NCBI RefSeq assembly: GCF_946479885.1 | Contig: NZ_CAMLHM010000015.1 | Coordinates: forward strand, 7,081-71,080 | From: an uncultured Devosia sp. | GTDB lineage: Bacteria > Pseudomonadota > Alphaproteobacteria > Rhizobiales > Devosiaceae | Direction of reading: 5' to 3' | DNA length: 64,000 nucleotides | Shown: one piece after another, positions 45,292 to 55,947 of the stretch | Position numbering within the stretch: the first letter of the stretch is position 1 | Layout of the letters: each line of letters starts with the position of its first letter | Notes under the pieces: generated by a model | Seen by the model: the letters and a program-made list of their open reading frames with translations, nothing else | Database searches by the model: none | What the model was told of the DNA's origin: nothing | Program-made: the position numbers and the translations under genes

Positions 45292-45516
45292 AGCAAAGTG
45301 CTATAATTGCTATCGCAACATTCATCAATGCCGGGCCCGGACCGTGCCAAGTTGGAAGTGGGCGAGGAGGCCCTTTCAGCAGGACGAGTGGAGATCGCGG
45401 GCGCAGTGGTGGGCGAAGCGCCGCCCGCTTGCTAGGTTCCGCGACACGTCCAGACAGTCCCAATCTTGCGCTCCACCCCGGCGTCGAGCGCAGTCCATGC
45501 CAGGAAGGAGCTCATT

Positions 45517-46476
45517 TTGAGTGGCATTAACGGCTATCATCACCTGACACTGTCGACCGACGGCGCGCAGGAAGATTTCGACTTCTATACCAAGACCCTG
45601 GGACTGCATTCGGTGAAGCGCACCGTGCTGTTCGACGGCGTGCTGCCGGTCTATCACCTCTACTATGGCTCGCCGAACGGCGATGCCTCGACCATCATCA
45701 CCACCTTTCCGTTCCGCAAACCCGGCGTGTTCGGTCGTCGCGGCACCAATCAGTCGCGCGCCATCCTGCAGGCCATTCCCGTCGGGGCCGCCGACTTCTG
45801 GGTTGACCGGCTCAATGGCCGGGGTATCGAGGCGCGCAAGATCACGCGCTTCGGCGCCGAGCGGGTTGTCTTCGCACATCCCTGCGGCATTCCGCATGAA
45901 CTGGTGGAGAGCGACAGCGACCGGCGCGAGCCGATCACCAATGCGGCTCTGGGCATCGGCCGGGAGCAGGGCATCAAGGGCATCTATGGCAGCGTCGTCG
46001 CCACGACCGACAAGTCCGCGATGAACGACTTCCTGACCATCGCACTGCCGCTGCAACTGGAGTCGCGGACCGATGACGGCGACGTCTATCGCGTGCCCGA
46101 TGCCAGCGGCGTGATCCAGCGTGTCGAGGTCATCAATGATCGTGACAGCCCGCAAGGCACCTGGACGCTGGCCGGTGGTACCATCCACCACCTGGCCCTC
46201 AATACCGGCGACGAGGAAAGCCAGCTCAAGCTGCGCGCCCATATCGAGGGCCTGGGCTTCACCGACATTTCCGAGCAGAAGGACCGCAACTACTTCAAGT
46301 CCTGCTATGTCCGCTCGCCCGGCGGCGCCCTGTTCGAGCTGGCCTGGACCACTGCGCAGGGTTGGACCTCGGACGAAGCTCCGGGCCAGATCGGCAAGAC
46401 GCTGGTGTTCCCACCCTGGTTCAAGGATCGCGAGGCCGAGCTGCGCGAGGGCCTCGAACAGGCGGAATTCGTCTGA
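45517..46476 (+). CDS. VOC-family ring-cleaving dioxygenase, hydroquinone type
   Basis: Extradiol-type dioxygenase of 319 residues with two VOC/glyoxalase modules. Candidate iron ligands are His in GYHHLTL, His in TIHHLALNTG and Glu in ALFELAWTT, the 2-His-1-Glu set of the PcpA/LinE/MhqO group that opens (chloro)hydroquinones to maleylacetate-type acids. I use the TTG at 45517 because AAGGAG is six bases upstream; the frame is open to an ATG at 45466. Overlaps the hydrolase gene. The nearby maleylacetate reductase supports the pathway. Confidence 0.88.
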   Translation: MSGINGYHHLTLSTDGAQEDFDFYTKTLGLHSVKRTVLFDGVLPVYHLYYGSPNGDASTIITTFPFRKPGVFGRRGTNQSRAILQAIPVGAADFWVDRLNGRGIEARKITRFGAERVVFAHPCGIPHELVESDSDRREPITNAALGIGREQGIKGIYGSVVATTDKSAMNDFLTIALPLQLESRTDDGDVYRVPDASGVIQRVEVINDRDSPQGTWTLAGGTIHHLALNTGDEESQLKLRAHIEGLGFTDISEQKDRNYFKSCYVRSPGGALFELAWTTAQGWTSDEAPGQIGKTLVFPPWFKDREAELREGLEQAEFV

Positions 46477-47132
46477 TGGAAACGGCGGCCGGCCTGCGGT
46501 TGGGGGCGACCGGCTCCAGGGTGAGGGCGCTATGCGTCCTGGTCCATGGCCGCGGCCAGTCGCCCGAGGAGATGATCAGGCTCATCCTGCAGCGCCTCGA
46601 GGCTCCCGATGTTGCCTTCGCCCTGCCGCGCGCGGCAAAAGGCGCATGGTATGACGCTCGCGCAGTCGACCCCTTGACCGGGCCGACGCGCGAACAACTG
46701 GACGAGGCGCTGCAGCAGCTGGCCGGCGAGATCGCCCGCCTGCGCGGCGAGTACCCGGATGTACCCTTGCTGCTGGCCGGGTTTTCGCAGGGCGCGTGCC
46801 TGTCGATCGAGCATGTCTGCCGCGGCCAGGACCTGCCGGATGCGTTGCTGGCGCTGACCGGCTGCCGCGTCGGCACGCCCGATTGCGACCGTCCGAAGGC
46901 GGCGCCGGCGGGACTACCGATCTATCTCAGCGGCAGCGACAGCGATCCCTGGATTCCGCTGCAGGCTATGCTGGAGGCCGCAGGCAGCCTGGGCGGGCAA
47001 GGCACAAACCTGCGTGCCGATGTGTTCCCCGGTCGGGGTCACGAAGCGTCGGATGCCGAAATCGCCATGATGGGGGGCATGCTTGCCGATCTGGCGGCGG
47101 GACGGTCTCCGCGGTTTGACGCCACGCGATGA
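46476..47132 (+). CDS. Alpha/beta hydrolase, carboxylesterase/phospholipase family (MhqD-like)
   Basis: Hydrolase of 218 residues with the nucleophile elbow GFSQGAC, an acid near SGSDSDPWIP and the histidine in GRGHEAS. It matches the small esterase family that includes MhqD, found beside MhqO dioxygenases. The start overlaps the dioxygenase stop (TGATG). It may hydrolyse acyl chlorides or esters formed in the pathway, which is inference. Confidence 0.85.
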   Translation: METAAGLRLGATGSRVRALCVLVHGRGQSPEEMIRLILQRLEAPDVAFALPRAAKGAWYDARAVDPLTGPTREQLDEALQQLAGEIARLRGEYPDVPLLLAGFSQGACLSIEHVCRGQDLPDALLALTGCRVGTPDCDRPKAAPAGLPIYLSGSDSDPWIPLQAMLEAAGSLGGQGTNLRADVFPGRGHEASDAEIAMMGGMLADLAAGRSPRFDATR

Positions 47133-47172
47133 CCGCCACCACGCGGCATCGTCGTGTTCTGGGGTGGCATTG

Positions 47173-48246
47173 ATGTCCCATTTCACGGCAAGCTTCGCCG
47201 CTCAGTTCGCCCAGGTCAGGGTTCGGTTCGGCCCCGGCATCCGCCGTCAGGTCGGCGAAGAGATTTCTCGCCTCGGCTGCAAGCGGGCTCTGGTGTTGTC
47301 GACGCCGCCGCAAGCCGATCAAGCCATGGAGATGGCGCAGGAGATCGGTGACCTTGCCGTCGGCGTCTTCACGCGGGCCACCATGCACACCCCGGTTGCC
47401 GTCACCCAGGAGGCCGTGGCCCATGCCCTGTCGGTCGGCGCTGACTGCCTGGTTGCGGTCGGGGGCGGCTCGACGACCGGGCTCGGCAAGGCCATCGCGC
47501 TCCGCACCGACCTGCCGCAGATTGTCGTGCCCACCACCTATGCAGGCTCGGAGGCCACCAACATCCTCGGGCAGACCGAAAACGGCGTGAAGACCACGCT
47601 GACCGATGTCAGGGTGCAGCCTGAAGTCATCCTGTACGACGCCGAACTCGTGCGCAGCCTGCCGGCCGGCCTGACCGTGACCAGCGCCCTCAACGCCATG
47701 GCCCACGCCGCCGAAGGGCTCTATGCCCGCGACCGCAATCCGGTATCGACCCTTCTGGCGATAGAGGGCCTCGAAGCCTTTGCCGAAGCGCTGGAGAGAG
47801 TTGTGGCCGTTCCGGATGACCTCGAGGCCCGCGGACGCACGCTATATGGCGCGTGGCTGTGCGGCACGGTGCTGGGTCAGGTCGGCATGGCGCTGCATCA
47901 CAAGCTTTGCCACACGCTGGGCGGCTCTTTCGATCTGCCGCACGCCGAGACCCATGCCGTGATGCTGGCTCACACCATCGCCTTCAACGCCCGCGCCGCT
48001 GCACGGGAACTCGAACCGGTGAGCCGTATCTTCGGCATGGCCAATCCGGGGCAGGCCCTGCACGCCTTTGCCCAAAAGCTCGGGGCGCCGATGGCGCTTC
48101 GGGACCTTGGTCTTGACGAGACCGATCTGGACAAGGCGGCGGAGATCGCCACATCCAAGCCCTACTGGAATCCGCAGCCGGTGACAAAAAACGACATTGC
48201 CACTCTGCTGGCCGCCGCATGGAGAGGCGATCCGCCGGCATTCTGA
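47173..48246 (+). CDS. Maleylacetate reductase
   Basis: Iron-type alcohol dehydrogenase relative of 357 residues that reduces maleylacetate to 3-oxoadipate with NAD(P)H. Diagnostic are VGGGSTTGLGKAIA for the cofactor, PTTYAGSEATNILGQTENGVK and the HHKLCHTLGGSFDLPHAETH segment of maleylacetate reductases. Length is normal. It ends the three-gene (chloro)hydroquinone operon. Confidence 0.94.
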   Translation: MSHFTASFAAQFAQVRVRFGPGIRRQVGEEISRLGCKRALVLSTPPQADQAMEMAQEIGDLAVGVFTRATMHTPVAVTQEAVAHALSVGADCLVAVGGGSTTGLGKAIALRTDLPQIVVPTTYAGSEATNILGQTENGVKTTLTDVRVQPEVILYDAELVRSLPAGLTVTSALNAMAHAAEGLYARDRNPVSTLLAIEGLEAFAEALERVVAVPDDLEARGRTLYGAWLCGTVLGQVGMALHHKLCHTLGGSFDLPHAETHAVMLAHTIAFNARAAARELEPVSRIFGMANPGQALHAFAQKLGAPMALRDLGLDETDLDKAAEIATSKPYWNPQPVTKNDIATLLAAAWRGDPPAF

Positions 48247-48492
48247 ACCTGCCACGCACCATGAAGGTACGGCGTGACCTGGGTCGGGGCGGGACAAGTG
48301 CCCGAAGGCGACCAGGGATCCGTCCTGAAGGCGAATACCGTTGCATTCGCACCACAAAATCGGCTCACAACATCGCGAGCGATTGCTCCTGTTAAGAATC
48401 GCAGCGTATTGCTGGAATCGCGGTGCGGCCCGTCAGCTTCCGTTCAGGAAAGGACGTGTAACCCGTCGAAGCGTCGCCGTGCTGGAGCTCAC

Positions 48493-50190
48493 ATGAACAA
48501 GATACTGGTCTGCCTTGTCGCCGCCCTCGCGGGCATTGGCAGCATGCCCGCCACCATGGCGCAGGATGTCGCCAGCCTGGCACTGAGCCCCGTCATCATA
48601 GCTCCGCCGCAAACCCCGCTGGCGCAGACCATCAAGTCCGGCCTCGGCGCGGTCTATTACGGCGCGGCCAAGGATAGCGCGGCCTATCTCGAGGCCCAGA
48701 AGCTCTATTTCTTCTATGGAAACCGCCACTTCGAGCCCATCTGGCTCGATGAAGGCGCCAATGGGGAAGTCGTCTTTTCCGAGCCGGCCCGTAAGATCCT
48801 CAAGCTGTTCGAAGCGGCGGCCAGCGAAGGCCTCCGCCCGTCGGACTATTTGACGCCGGATCTCGACCCGGCGGGCGCCAAGGGCGATCCGATCAAGATG
48901 GCGGCGCTCGAAACCGCTTTCTCCGGCGCCACGCTGCGCTATGCCAGCCACATCTATAACGGCCGCATCAAGCCGCAATCGGTCAGCGTCCTGCTCGACA
49001 TCACGCCCAAGCCGCTCGATACCACCTCGTTGCTGGTCGAGCTGGCTTCGAGCCCCGACCCGGTCGCCGTGCTGGCGGCGCTCGAGCCGGCTCACCCCGA
49101 ATTCCTGGCGCTCAAGGCCGCCTTGGCCACCTTCGATGATGCCAATGTCGACCGCCCGACACAGGTCGCCGAAGGCCCGACGCTGCGCCCCGGCATGAGC
49201 GATCCGCGCGTGCCCGCCCTGCGCGACCGTCTCGGCCTCGCTGCCCAGGATGGCCTGGTTTACGACGACGTGCTCGTCGATGCCATGAAGGCATTCCAGG
49301 GCACGCTCGATCTCGACGTCGATGGCGTCATGGGCCCGGCAACCCTGGCCGCCCTCAATGGCGGCGTGCCGGTGACGCGCGCCGATATCATTGCCAATAT
49401 GGAACGCTGGCGCTGGATGCCGCGAGAATTGGGCGCCTTCAACGTCTTCGTCAACATCCCCGAGTTCCGGCTGGCCATCAACCGGGACGGTGCCGAGGAA
49501 TACACGACGCGCGTCGTGGTCGGCACCACCAAGAACCAGACGCCGATCTTCTCGGACAATATCCGCCACATCGTGGTGAACCCCTACTGGAACGTGCCGA
49601 GCTCGATCCTGCGCGGCGAAGTCGCCCCGGCTGTGATGCGCAACCCCGGCTATGTCGAAAACCAGAACATGGACCTGCTCTATAACGGCTCGCCGGTCAG
49701 CCCCTGGCAGGTCGATTGGAGCCAGGTCTCGACCTCCAATTTCCCGTTCCGCGTGCGCCAGCGCCCCGGGCCGGGCAATGCCCTGGGCCAGATCAAGTTC
49801 CTGTTCCCCAACAAGCACGACGTCTATCTGCACGATACGCCGTCCAAGTCGCTGTTCGCCCGCTCCTTCCGCGCCTATAGCCATGGCTGCGTGCGGGTGC
49901 AGAACCCGATGGAATTTGCCGATGCGCTGATGGCCAACGAGCCCAATATCTCCCGGGCTTCGCTCGAGGCGATGTTCGGATCCACCGAGCGCTGGGTCAA
50001 TCCAGACCACCAGATTCCGGTGCACATCACCTATTTCACCATCCGCGTCCAAGCCGATGGCTCGCTGAAATCCTTTGGCGACGTCTACGGCCACAATGCC
50101 AAGCTGATCGCAGCCATGGACCTGGTGCAGCCCGAAATCGCTCCGGAAATCGTCGCCGAAGCCGCGCCCGTCGTCGAGCTGTCGCCTTAA
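48493..50190 (+). CDS. L,D-transpeptidase, YcbB type
   Basis: Periplasmic peptidoglycan cross-linking enzyme of 565 residues. A signal peptide ends at TMAQ (about 24). Then come a helical N-terminal domain (60-215), a peptidoglycan-binding motif (DAMKAFQGTLDLDVDGVMGPATLAALN, about 265-290) and the YkuD catalytic domain (about 325-500) with YSHGCVRVQNPMEF, catalytic Cys466. ATG 48493 has GGAG five bases upstream; the frame upstream has no start evidence. Followed by a murein-hydrolase-like gene. Confidence 0.94.
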   Translation: MNKILVCLVAALAGIGSMPATMAQDVASLALSPVIIAPPQTPLAQTIKSGLGAVYYGAAKDSAAYLEAQKLYFFYGNRHFEPIWLDEGANGEVVFSEPARKILKLFEAAASEGLRPSDYLTPDLDPAGAKGDPIKMAALETAFSGATLRYASHIYNGRIKPQSVSVLLDITPKPLDTTSLLVELASSPDPVAVLAALEPAHPEFLALKAALATFDDANVDRPTQVAEGPTLRPGMSDPRVPALRDRLGLAAQDGLVYDDVLVDAMKAFQGTLDLDVDGVMGPATLAALNGGVPVTRADIIANMERWRWMPRELGAFNVFVNIPEFRLAINRDGAEEYTTRVVVGTTKNQTPIFSDNIRHIVVNPYWNVPSSILRGEVAPAVMRNPGYVENQNMDLLYNGSPVSPWQVDWSQVSTSNFPFRVRQRPGPGNALGQIKFLFPNKHDVYLHDTPSKSLFARSFRAYSHGCVRVQNPMEFADALMANEPNISRASLEAMFGSTERWVNPDHQIPVHITYFTIRVQADGSLKSFGDVYGHNAKLIAAMDLVQPEIAPEIVAEAAPVVELSP

Positions 50191-50214
50191 CTTTCCAAAA
50201 TTCGGCAGTCGACA

Positions 50215-50250
50215 CCCTCCCCCTTGCGGGGAGGGATCAAGGGTGGGGGA
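50215..50250. repeat. GC-rich intergenic hairpin repeat, copy 1
   Basis: CCCTCCCC and GGGGAGGG arms surround CTTGC, followed by ATCAAGGGTGGGGG. The same motif recurs at 63404-63439 and inverted near 63311-63349, always between genes. Confidence 0.65.
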
Positions 50251-50472
50251 TGTCTGGCCCGGATAGCGGGAGGTGCCGCCCTGCAGACGCCGCGCCTCAG
50301 CCCCCTAACCCCCCGTTTACAATTTCGCCTTGGTTGCGCCCGCTTTTGCCCTTAGTATTTTATGGTGAGGGGTCCGGCACTGGCCGATTGAGATCTCGTT
50401 AGCGTTAATCAATTCGATCAATTTTCGCGCTAACGTCCGACGACAACTGGCAATAACCGGGCAGAGTTTGGC

Positions 50473-52164
50473 GTGACGGGGACTTCCTATTTGATACGGA
50501 ACCATATCGTGCGGCTGTTTGCTGCCGCCCTTATGAGCATCACGGTCATCCTGCCGCAGGCTGTCGTGCCCGCCGCGGCCGCCAGCGAACGCGCGCTCTA
50601 CCTCTATTATACCCATACCCAGGAAACCGCCCGGATCGTCTTCAAGCGCAACGGGCAATATGTCCAGTCCGGTCTCAACGAGCTCAACCAGTTCCTGCGC
50701 GATTGGCGGCGCAACGAGCCGACCAAGATGGATCCCCGCCTGTTCGACCTGGTCTGGGAAGTCTATCAGGAGGTCGGCGCCAGCCAGCCGATCAACGTCG
50801 TCTCGGCCTATCGTTCTCCGGCCACCAACGCCATGCTGGCGGAGAAATCGTCCGGCGTCGCCGACAATTCCCAGCACATGCGCGGCACCGCGATGGACTT
50901 CTTCATCCCCGGCATTCCGCTGGCCAAGCTGCGCGCCACCGCGATGCGCAAGCAGGTGGGCGGCGTCGGCTACTATCCCACCTCGGGCAGCCCCTTCGTG
51001 CACCTCGACGTAGCCTCCGTCCGCGCCTGGCCGCGCATGACCCGCGCCCAGCTCAAGGAAATCTTCCCCGACGGCAAGACCATGCACCTGCCCACCGATG
51101 GCACGCCGCTGTCGCAGGAGGGCTATCAGGTCGCCATGGCCGAGTGGAAACGCTGCCACGCCTATCCCTGTAACGGGAATACCTCGGGCACCCAGGTCGC
51201 CGAGGGCGGCAGTGGCCGCTCGCTGATGGACCTGTTCTTCGGTGGCGGCGACCAGCCGACTTCGGCTGCCGCTGCAGCACCCGCCCCCGTTCAGGTGGCC
51301 ACGGCTGCGCCGCAGCCTGCAATGCCCCAAGCCGCACCCATGCCCGCCTTGCGCCCCGCTTCGCTCGGTGGCGTTGCGGCGCCGACCGAAGTCGCGGTGG
51401 CAGCAGAGCCGGCCATGGGCGCCATCCCCTTTTCCAGTGTCGGCAGCGCCCCGCTCGATCCGTCCGAGCTGACCACGGCCATGACTGCGCCGGTCCCCGC
51501 CATGAAGTCTCAGGCGCTGCAGGTGGCCACGGCCGCCGCGCTGCCAGCCGGCGACGCTGTCACGGCGCTCGCCGCCCTCACCGCCCCTGTGCCGCAGCCA
51601 CGCCTGATCATGAGCGAGCCCGCCCGGCCCGAGATCATGACGGCTTATCTGCCGACCACGGCGCAGGACCCCGAGGCGCAGCGCGCCCTCGAAATGATCA
51701 TCCAGCGTGAAACCACGGCTGCCGTTCCGCCACCCTCGCCCGCCACCCGCCTGCCCGTCCTGCCGCCGCTCACCGCGGCCACCGGCCTGCGCACCGCATC
51801 GCTGGGTGGCCAGCCCGTCAACGCCCTGGCGGGCCTGTTCAGCGGCACCTTCGGCGCTGCCCAGCAGAGCGAACCGGTTGCCGCGGCCCTGGCCGAGCAT
51901 ATCGCCCGGCGTCCCGCGCCCGGGGGCATGCGTCGCCCCGATCTGATCGCGCCCGATCTCGAACATGTGGCCGAGGTCTTCATGACCCCTGATGTCATGA
52001 CCTCGTCCCACTTCGCGGTGATCTGGGATCACGACGAGGCGGACTTCGATCCGACCGCCGAGATGGGCAACTACGTCACGACCATGGGTGTCGGCGACTT
52101 CCCCACCGGCCTGCCCCATACGCGCTTCGTCGCCGCCATGCCCGTGGCCCTGGCGTCGAACTGA
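50473..52164 (+). CDS. DUF882/M15-like murein endopeptidase with long tail
   Basis: Exported protein of 563 residues. After an N-terminal helix (about 14-36) comes a DUF882 domain (about 40-200), related to D-Ala-D-Ala peptidases and MepK. Zinc ligands are visible in DNSQHMRGTAMDFFIPG and in SPFVHLDVASVRAW. The remaining 360 residues are a low-complexity Ala/Pro/Met-rich tail (repeats of APVPQP, ATAAPQPA) not found in short MepK proteins. GTG start at 50473. The large open frame on the other strand is a composition artefact. Pairs with the upstream L,D-transpeptidase in cell-wall work. Confidence 0.87.
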   Translation: MTGTSYLIRNHIVRLFAAALMSITVILPQAVVPAAAASERALYLYYTHTQETARIVFKRNGQYVQSGLNELNQFLRDWRRNEPTKMDPRLFDLVWEVYQEVGASQPINVVSAYRSPATNAMLAEKSSGVADNSQHMRGTAMDFFIPGIPLAKLRATAMRKQVGGVGYYPTSGSPFVHLDVASVRAWPRMTRAQLKEIFPDGKTMHLPTDGTPLSQEGYQVAMAEWKRCHAYPCNGNTSGTQVAEGGSGRSLMDLFFGGGDQPTSAAAAAPAPVQVATAAPQPAMPQAAPMPALRPASLGGVAAPTEVAVAAEPAMGAIPFSSVGSAPLDPSELTTAMTAPVPAMKSQALQVATAAALPAGDAVTALAALTAPVPQPRLIMSEPARPEIMTAYLPTTAQDPEAQRALEMIIQRETTAAVPPPSPATRLPVLPPLTAATGLRTASLGGQPVNALAGLFSGTFGAAQQSEPVAAALAEHIARRPAPGGMRRPDLIAPDLEHVAEVFMTPDVMTSSHFAVIWDHDEADFDPTAEMGNYVTTMGVGDFPTGLPHTRFVAAMPVALASN

Positions 52165-52233
52165 CCGGTCTCGGCCTTTAGGCCATCCCCGACAACAACC
52201 CCTCTCAGGGTTTGGCCATTGCGCCACGGCTCC

Positions 52234-52252
52234 CTCTCCCCTCAAGGGAGAG
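52234..52252. terminator. Hairpin downstream of the DUF882 gene
   Basis: CTCTCCC and GGGAGAG arms enclose CTCAA. No clear T-run follows. It may end transcription of the murein hydrolase gene or belong to the GC-rich repeat family. Confidence 0.4.
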
Positions 52253-52403
52253 ATCACCCGTTCCAGTCACGCCTCAATTCAGCCCTCTCTCGTCCCTAGC
52301 ACTCCCTGCCGCAGATTGGCGCAGGCGGGCTGGCGTTATTGCAAAGCCTTGACCCGAAGCCTAAAGAATTGACTTAGCGCCGTTTTGGCAAAGGACCGCC
52401 CGC

Positions 52404-54335
52404 TTGGCCGACAAGCCCTCCACGCCCCTTCTCGACACCGTCCAGTCTCCGGCCGACCTGCGCGCCATGCCGCGGGAAGACTTGCGGCAGCTGGCCGACG
52501 AATTGCGCGCCGAGATGATCGACGCGGTGTCGGTGACCGGTGGCCATCTGGGCGCTGGGCTTGGCGTGGTCGAGCTGACGGTAGCCCTCCACGCCATTTT
52601 CGATACCCCGCATGATCGCATCATCTGGGACGTCGGCCACCAGGCCTATCCGCACAAGATCCTGACCGGCCGCCGCGACCGCATCCGCACCCTGCGCCAG
52701 AAGGATGGGCTTTCCGGCTTCACCCGTCGGGCCGAGAGCGAATACGACCCGTTCGGCGCCGGCCATTCCTCCACCTCCATTTCCGCCGGCCTCGGCATGG
52801 CAGTGGCCAGCGATCTCATGGACAAGCCGCGCAATGTCGTGGCCGTCATCGGCGATGGCGCCATGTCCGCTGGCATGGCCTATGAAGCGATGAACAATGC
52901 CGGCGCCATGGATGCCCGGTTGATCGTCGTGCTCAACGACAACGACATGTCCATTGCCCCGCCGACCGGCGCGCTGCGCACCTATCTGGCGCGCCTCGTC
53001 TCCGGCCCGGTCTATCGCGGCACCCGCGAGGCGGCCAAGACTGTCGTCAGCAAGCTGCCCAAGTTCATCCACGAACCAGCCCGCAAGACCGAAGAATTCG
53101 CCCGCTCCTTCTTCACCGGCGGCACGCTGTTCGAAGAACTCGGCTTCTACTATGTCGGTCCGGTTGACGGGCATGACCTCGAAAACCTGCTGCCCATCTT
53201 CGAGAATGTGCGCGACGCCGCTGAGGGCCCGATCCTGGTCCATCTGGTCACCCAGAAAGGCAAGGGCTATGCCCCGGCTGAGCATTCCGCCGACAAGTAT
53301 CATGGCGTTTCGAAGTTCAACGTCATCACCGGCGCCCAGGCCAAGGCTGCGTCCAACGCGCCGTCCTATACTTCGGTCTTCGCCGAGAGCCTGATCCAGG
53401 AAGCCAATGACGATCCACGCATTGTCGCCATCACCGCGGCCATGCCATCGGGCACCGGCCTCGACAAGTTCGCCGAGATCCACCCCAGCCGCATCTTCGA
53501 TGTCGGCATAGCCGAGCAGCATGCCGTGACGTTCGCGGCGGGCATGGCCAGCGAAGGCATGCGCCCCTTCTGCGCCATCTATTCCACCTTCCTGCAGCGC
53601 GCCTATGACCAGGTCGTGCATGACGTGGCCATCCAGCACCTGCCGGTGCGCTTCGCCATCGACCGTGCCGGCTATGTCGGTGCCGATGGCCCGACCCATG
53701 CCGGCAATTATGACGCCGCCTATCTCGGCGCCATCCCCGGCATCGTGCAGATGGCGGCCGCCGACGAGGCCGAACTGCGCCATATGGTGGCCACCGCCGC
53801 CGCCTATGACAATGGCCCAATCGCCTTCCGCTATCCGCGCGGCGAAGGCCTGGGCGTCGACATGCCGGCCCGCGGCCAGGTCCTGCCCATCGGCAAGGGC
53901 CGCATCGTCCGCCAGGGCGCCACCATCGCCATCCTCAGCTATGGCACGCGCCTGGGCGAAGTGCTCGCCGCCGCCGACAAGCTGGCCGCACTGGGCCTCA
54001 ACCCCACCGTCGCCGATGCCCGCTTTTTGAAGCCGCTCGACGAAGAGCTGATCGCCCGCCTGGCCACCACGCATGACGTGCTGCTGACGACCGAGGAAGG
54101 CTCCATCGGCGGCTTCGGCAGCCATGTCGCCACCTTCCTCGCCAGCAACGGCCTGCTCGATGGCAAGCTGCGTTTCCGCCCGCTGATGATCCCGGATACC
54201 TTTGTCGAGCATGCCAGCCAGGCCGACATGTATGCCGCCGCCGGCCTGGACCGGTCAGGCATCGTCGCCACGGCGCTGACCACGCTGGGCTATGACGAAG
54301 CCGCCATGGCAGCAGCCCTGGGCCAGATCAGCTAG
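52404..54335 (+). CDS. dxs: 1-deoxy-D-xylulose-5-phosphate synthase
   Basis: Thiamine-diphosphate enzyme of 643 residues that makes DXP from pyruvate and glyceraldehyde 3-phosphate, first step of the MEP isoprenoid pathway. Signatures: [27 protein letters not shown], the TPP motif [18 protein letters not shown] and [21 protein letters not shown] start at 52404 gives the conserved N-terminus ([13 protein letters not shown]) and has AAGGA nine bases upstream. Convergent with the histidine kinase gene (four-base overlap). Confidence 0.96.
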   Translation: MADKPSTPLLDTVQSPADLRAMPREDLRQLADELRAEMIDAVSVTGGHLGAGLGVVELTVALHAIFDTPHDRIIWDVGHQAYPHKILTGRRDRIRTLRQKDGLSGFTRRAESEYDPFGAGHSSTSISAGLGMAVASDLMDKPRNVVAVIGDGAMSAGMAYEAMNNAGAMDARLIVVLNDNDMSIAPPTGALRTYLARLVSGPVYRGTREAAKTVVSKLPKFIHEPARKTEEFARSFFTGGTLFEELGFYYVGPVDGHDLENLLPIFENVRDAAEGPILVHLVTQKGKGYAPAEHSADKYHGVSKFNVITGAQAKAASNAPSYTSVFAESLIQEANDDPRIVAITAAMPSGTGLDKFAEIHPSRIFDVGIAEQHAVTFAAGMASEGMRPFCAIYSTFLQRAYDQVVHDVAIQHLPVRFAIDRAGYVGADGPTHAGNYDAAYLGAIPGIVQMAAADEAELRHMVATAAAYDNGPIAFRYPRGEGLGVDMPARGQVLPIGKGRIVRQGATIAILSYGTRLGEVLAAADKLAALGLNPTVADARFLKPLDEELIARLATTHDVLLTTEEGSIGGFGSHVATFLASNGLLDGKLRFRPLMIPDTFVEHASQADMYAAAGLDRSGIVATALTTLGYDEAAMAAALGQIS

Positions 54336-55894
54336 CCGTTCCTTACCCCGGTCGAGAGCGCGATATCGGCCTCGAACACCGTGCCGCCCTCATTGCGGAA
54401 TGTGTGCGTGCCGTCCATTTGCGCGACAACGCCCTTGATGAGCCGCATCCCCATGCTGCCGCCCGTCAGGCGCTCCGGCTCGATCCCGACGCCTGTGTCG
54501 CGCACCGACAACTGTGCCCGTCCACCCGCACTCTGGCGCAGCCCCACCGTGATGGTGCCGCCACCATCGGCAACAGCATATTTGCAGGCATTGGTCACCA
54601 GCTCGCTCAGCAGCAGGGCCAGCGGCGTCGCATGGTCGCGATCGACCGGGATATGGTCGACCTCGTAGTTGACCACCGCAGCCGAGCCATAGGCCATCAT
54701 CACCTCATCGACCACCGCGGGGATGAAGTCATGCGCGTCGATATCCTCGTAGCGGTCGTGCTTGTAGATATGCTCGTGCATCGCCGCCATGGCAGCGAAC
54801 CGGCTCTGCAGGTCGAGCTTGGCGGCCTGTGGCAAGTCTTGCATGCGCACGAGCGACTGCACCGATTGCAGGTTGTTCTTCACCCGATGGTGGATTTCGC
54901 GGAACAGCATGGTGTTGGCCTCGAGCGAAGCCTGCAGCGCCCTCGCCTGGGCCGCGTCGCGATAGAGCAGCCGCACGATCCAGGCGCAACCCAGCACCAG
55001 CCCGAGCACGATGGGCGAGACGATGATGAACACCGCGACCACCGCACCTCTGAAGTTCGCCCAGGTCTGCGCCGAACCCACAGAGGCTATGGCGATGATA
55101 TTGGTGTCCGGCACGCGGCGATAACTGACGACGCGCGCCACCCCGTCGACCGGCGAGCGCTCCGAAGTATAGGTCCCGGTATCGGCCGCTGTCAGATACT
55201 GGGTGAAGAGCGGCGTCGAGCTCAGATCGACCGGCCCTTCGGTCGGCGGAAAGCGCGCGATCAGTTGCCCGTCGTCGCGCACCAGGCTGATCGTCGACGT
55301 ATCCTCGAAGTCGAGGTTGCGCCACAGCTCCTCCAACAGCGTCTCGGGAAACGAGACCATGATGGCGCCGGCGAATTTGCCCGCGCGTTCCACCCGTTTG
55401 CTGAACACGAAGATGCGGTCGCCCGTCAGCCGGCTGACCAGCAGCGGCGAGGTGTAGAACGGCGCGCCGTCCCGCACGGCAATGTAATAGTCGCGGTCGG
55501 CCACCGACACCGCGCTGGCCCCTTCCACCGTCGCGTAGATCGTCTTGGCCTCTGCGTCGATGATGTAAACCTGCGTTACAGACGGCAGCCCTTCGAGCAC
55601 CGGCCCCAGGTCTGCGATGGTGCCCGACATGGCCGGGCCCAATGCGGCATCCACGCGCCGCAGCGTCTGGTGCGCCACCTCGGCGATCCAGAACGCATTG
55701 CTTGAAACGACCTGCACGGCGGCGCTGGAGCGCTCGACCAGCCGCTCCTCCGTCTGCCTGATGCCAATGGCGAGAAAGTACCCGAATATCGCCGCAAAGA
55801 CGGCAAGAAACACCAGCATGAGACCGATGGCGGCCGGGATGGCGGACACTGTCCTCCTGGCGATACGTGGCTGCTCCAGTCTTGCCTCCCCCAT
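54332..55894 (-). CDS. Sensor histidine kinase, HisKA_2 type
   Basis: Membrane sensor kinase of 520 residues. Two helices (about 16-40 and 275-298) frame a periplasmic dCache-like domain (40-275). The kinase part has [18 protein letters not shown] with the phospho-acceptor histidine, then a HATPase with [18 protein letters not shown] and [11 protein letters not shown]. HisKA_2 kinases often drive PhyR-type general stress or light/redox responses. ATG 55894 gives the full protein but lacks a good ribosome site; a GTG 45 bases downstream is an alternative. No partner regulator adjoins it. Confidence 0.88.
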   Translation of the reverse strand: MGEARLEQPRIARRTVSAIPAAIGLMLVFLAVFAAIFGYFLAIGIRQTEERLVERSSAAVQVVSSNAFWIAEVAHQTLRRVDAALGPAMSGTIADLGPVLEGLPSVTQVYIIDAEAKTIYATVEGASAVSVADRDYYIAVRDGAPFYTSPLLVSRLTGDRIFVFSKRVERAGKFAGAIMVSFPETLLEELWRNLDFEDTSTISLVRDDGQLIARFPPTEGPVDLSSTPLFTQYLTAADTGTYTSERSPVDGVARVVSYRRVPDTNIIAIASVGSAQTWANFRGAVVAVFIIVSPIVLGLVLGCAWIVRLLYRDAAQARALQASLEANTMLFREIHHRVKNNLQSVQSLVRMQDLPQAAKLDLQSRFAAMAAMHEHIYKHDRYEDIDAHDFIPAVVDEVMMAYGSAAVVNYEVDHIPVDRDHATPLALLLSELVTNACKYAVADGGGTITVGLRQSAGGRAQLSVRDTGVGIEPERLTGGSMGMRLIKGVVAQMDGTHTFRNEGGTVFEADIALSTGVRNG

Positions 55895-55947
55895 GACCAC
55901 ATCGACGGGCCACGCCAGTAACGAACGGCCGCCGCGCCAGTTGCGTG

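Noticed and set aside
50317..52257. Open frame of 646 codons on the minus strand
   Set aside because: It is opposite the DUF882 gene, whose zinc motifs and signal peptide are clear. The minus frame is rich in Gly, Arg and His from high-GC codon bias and shows no domain.
52374..54212. Open frame of 612 codons on the minus strand
   Set aside because: It is opposite dxs, which has all family motifs. The translation is a low-complexity His/Gly/Asp shadow.
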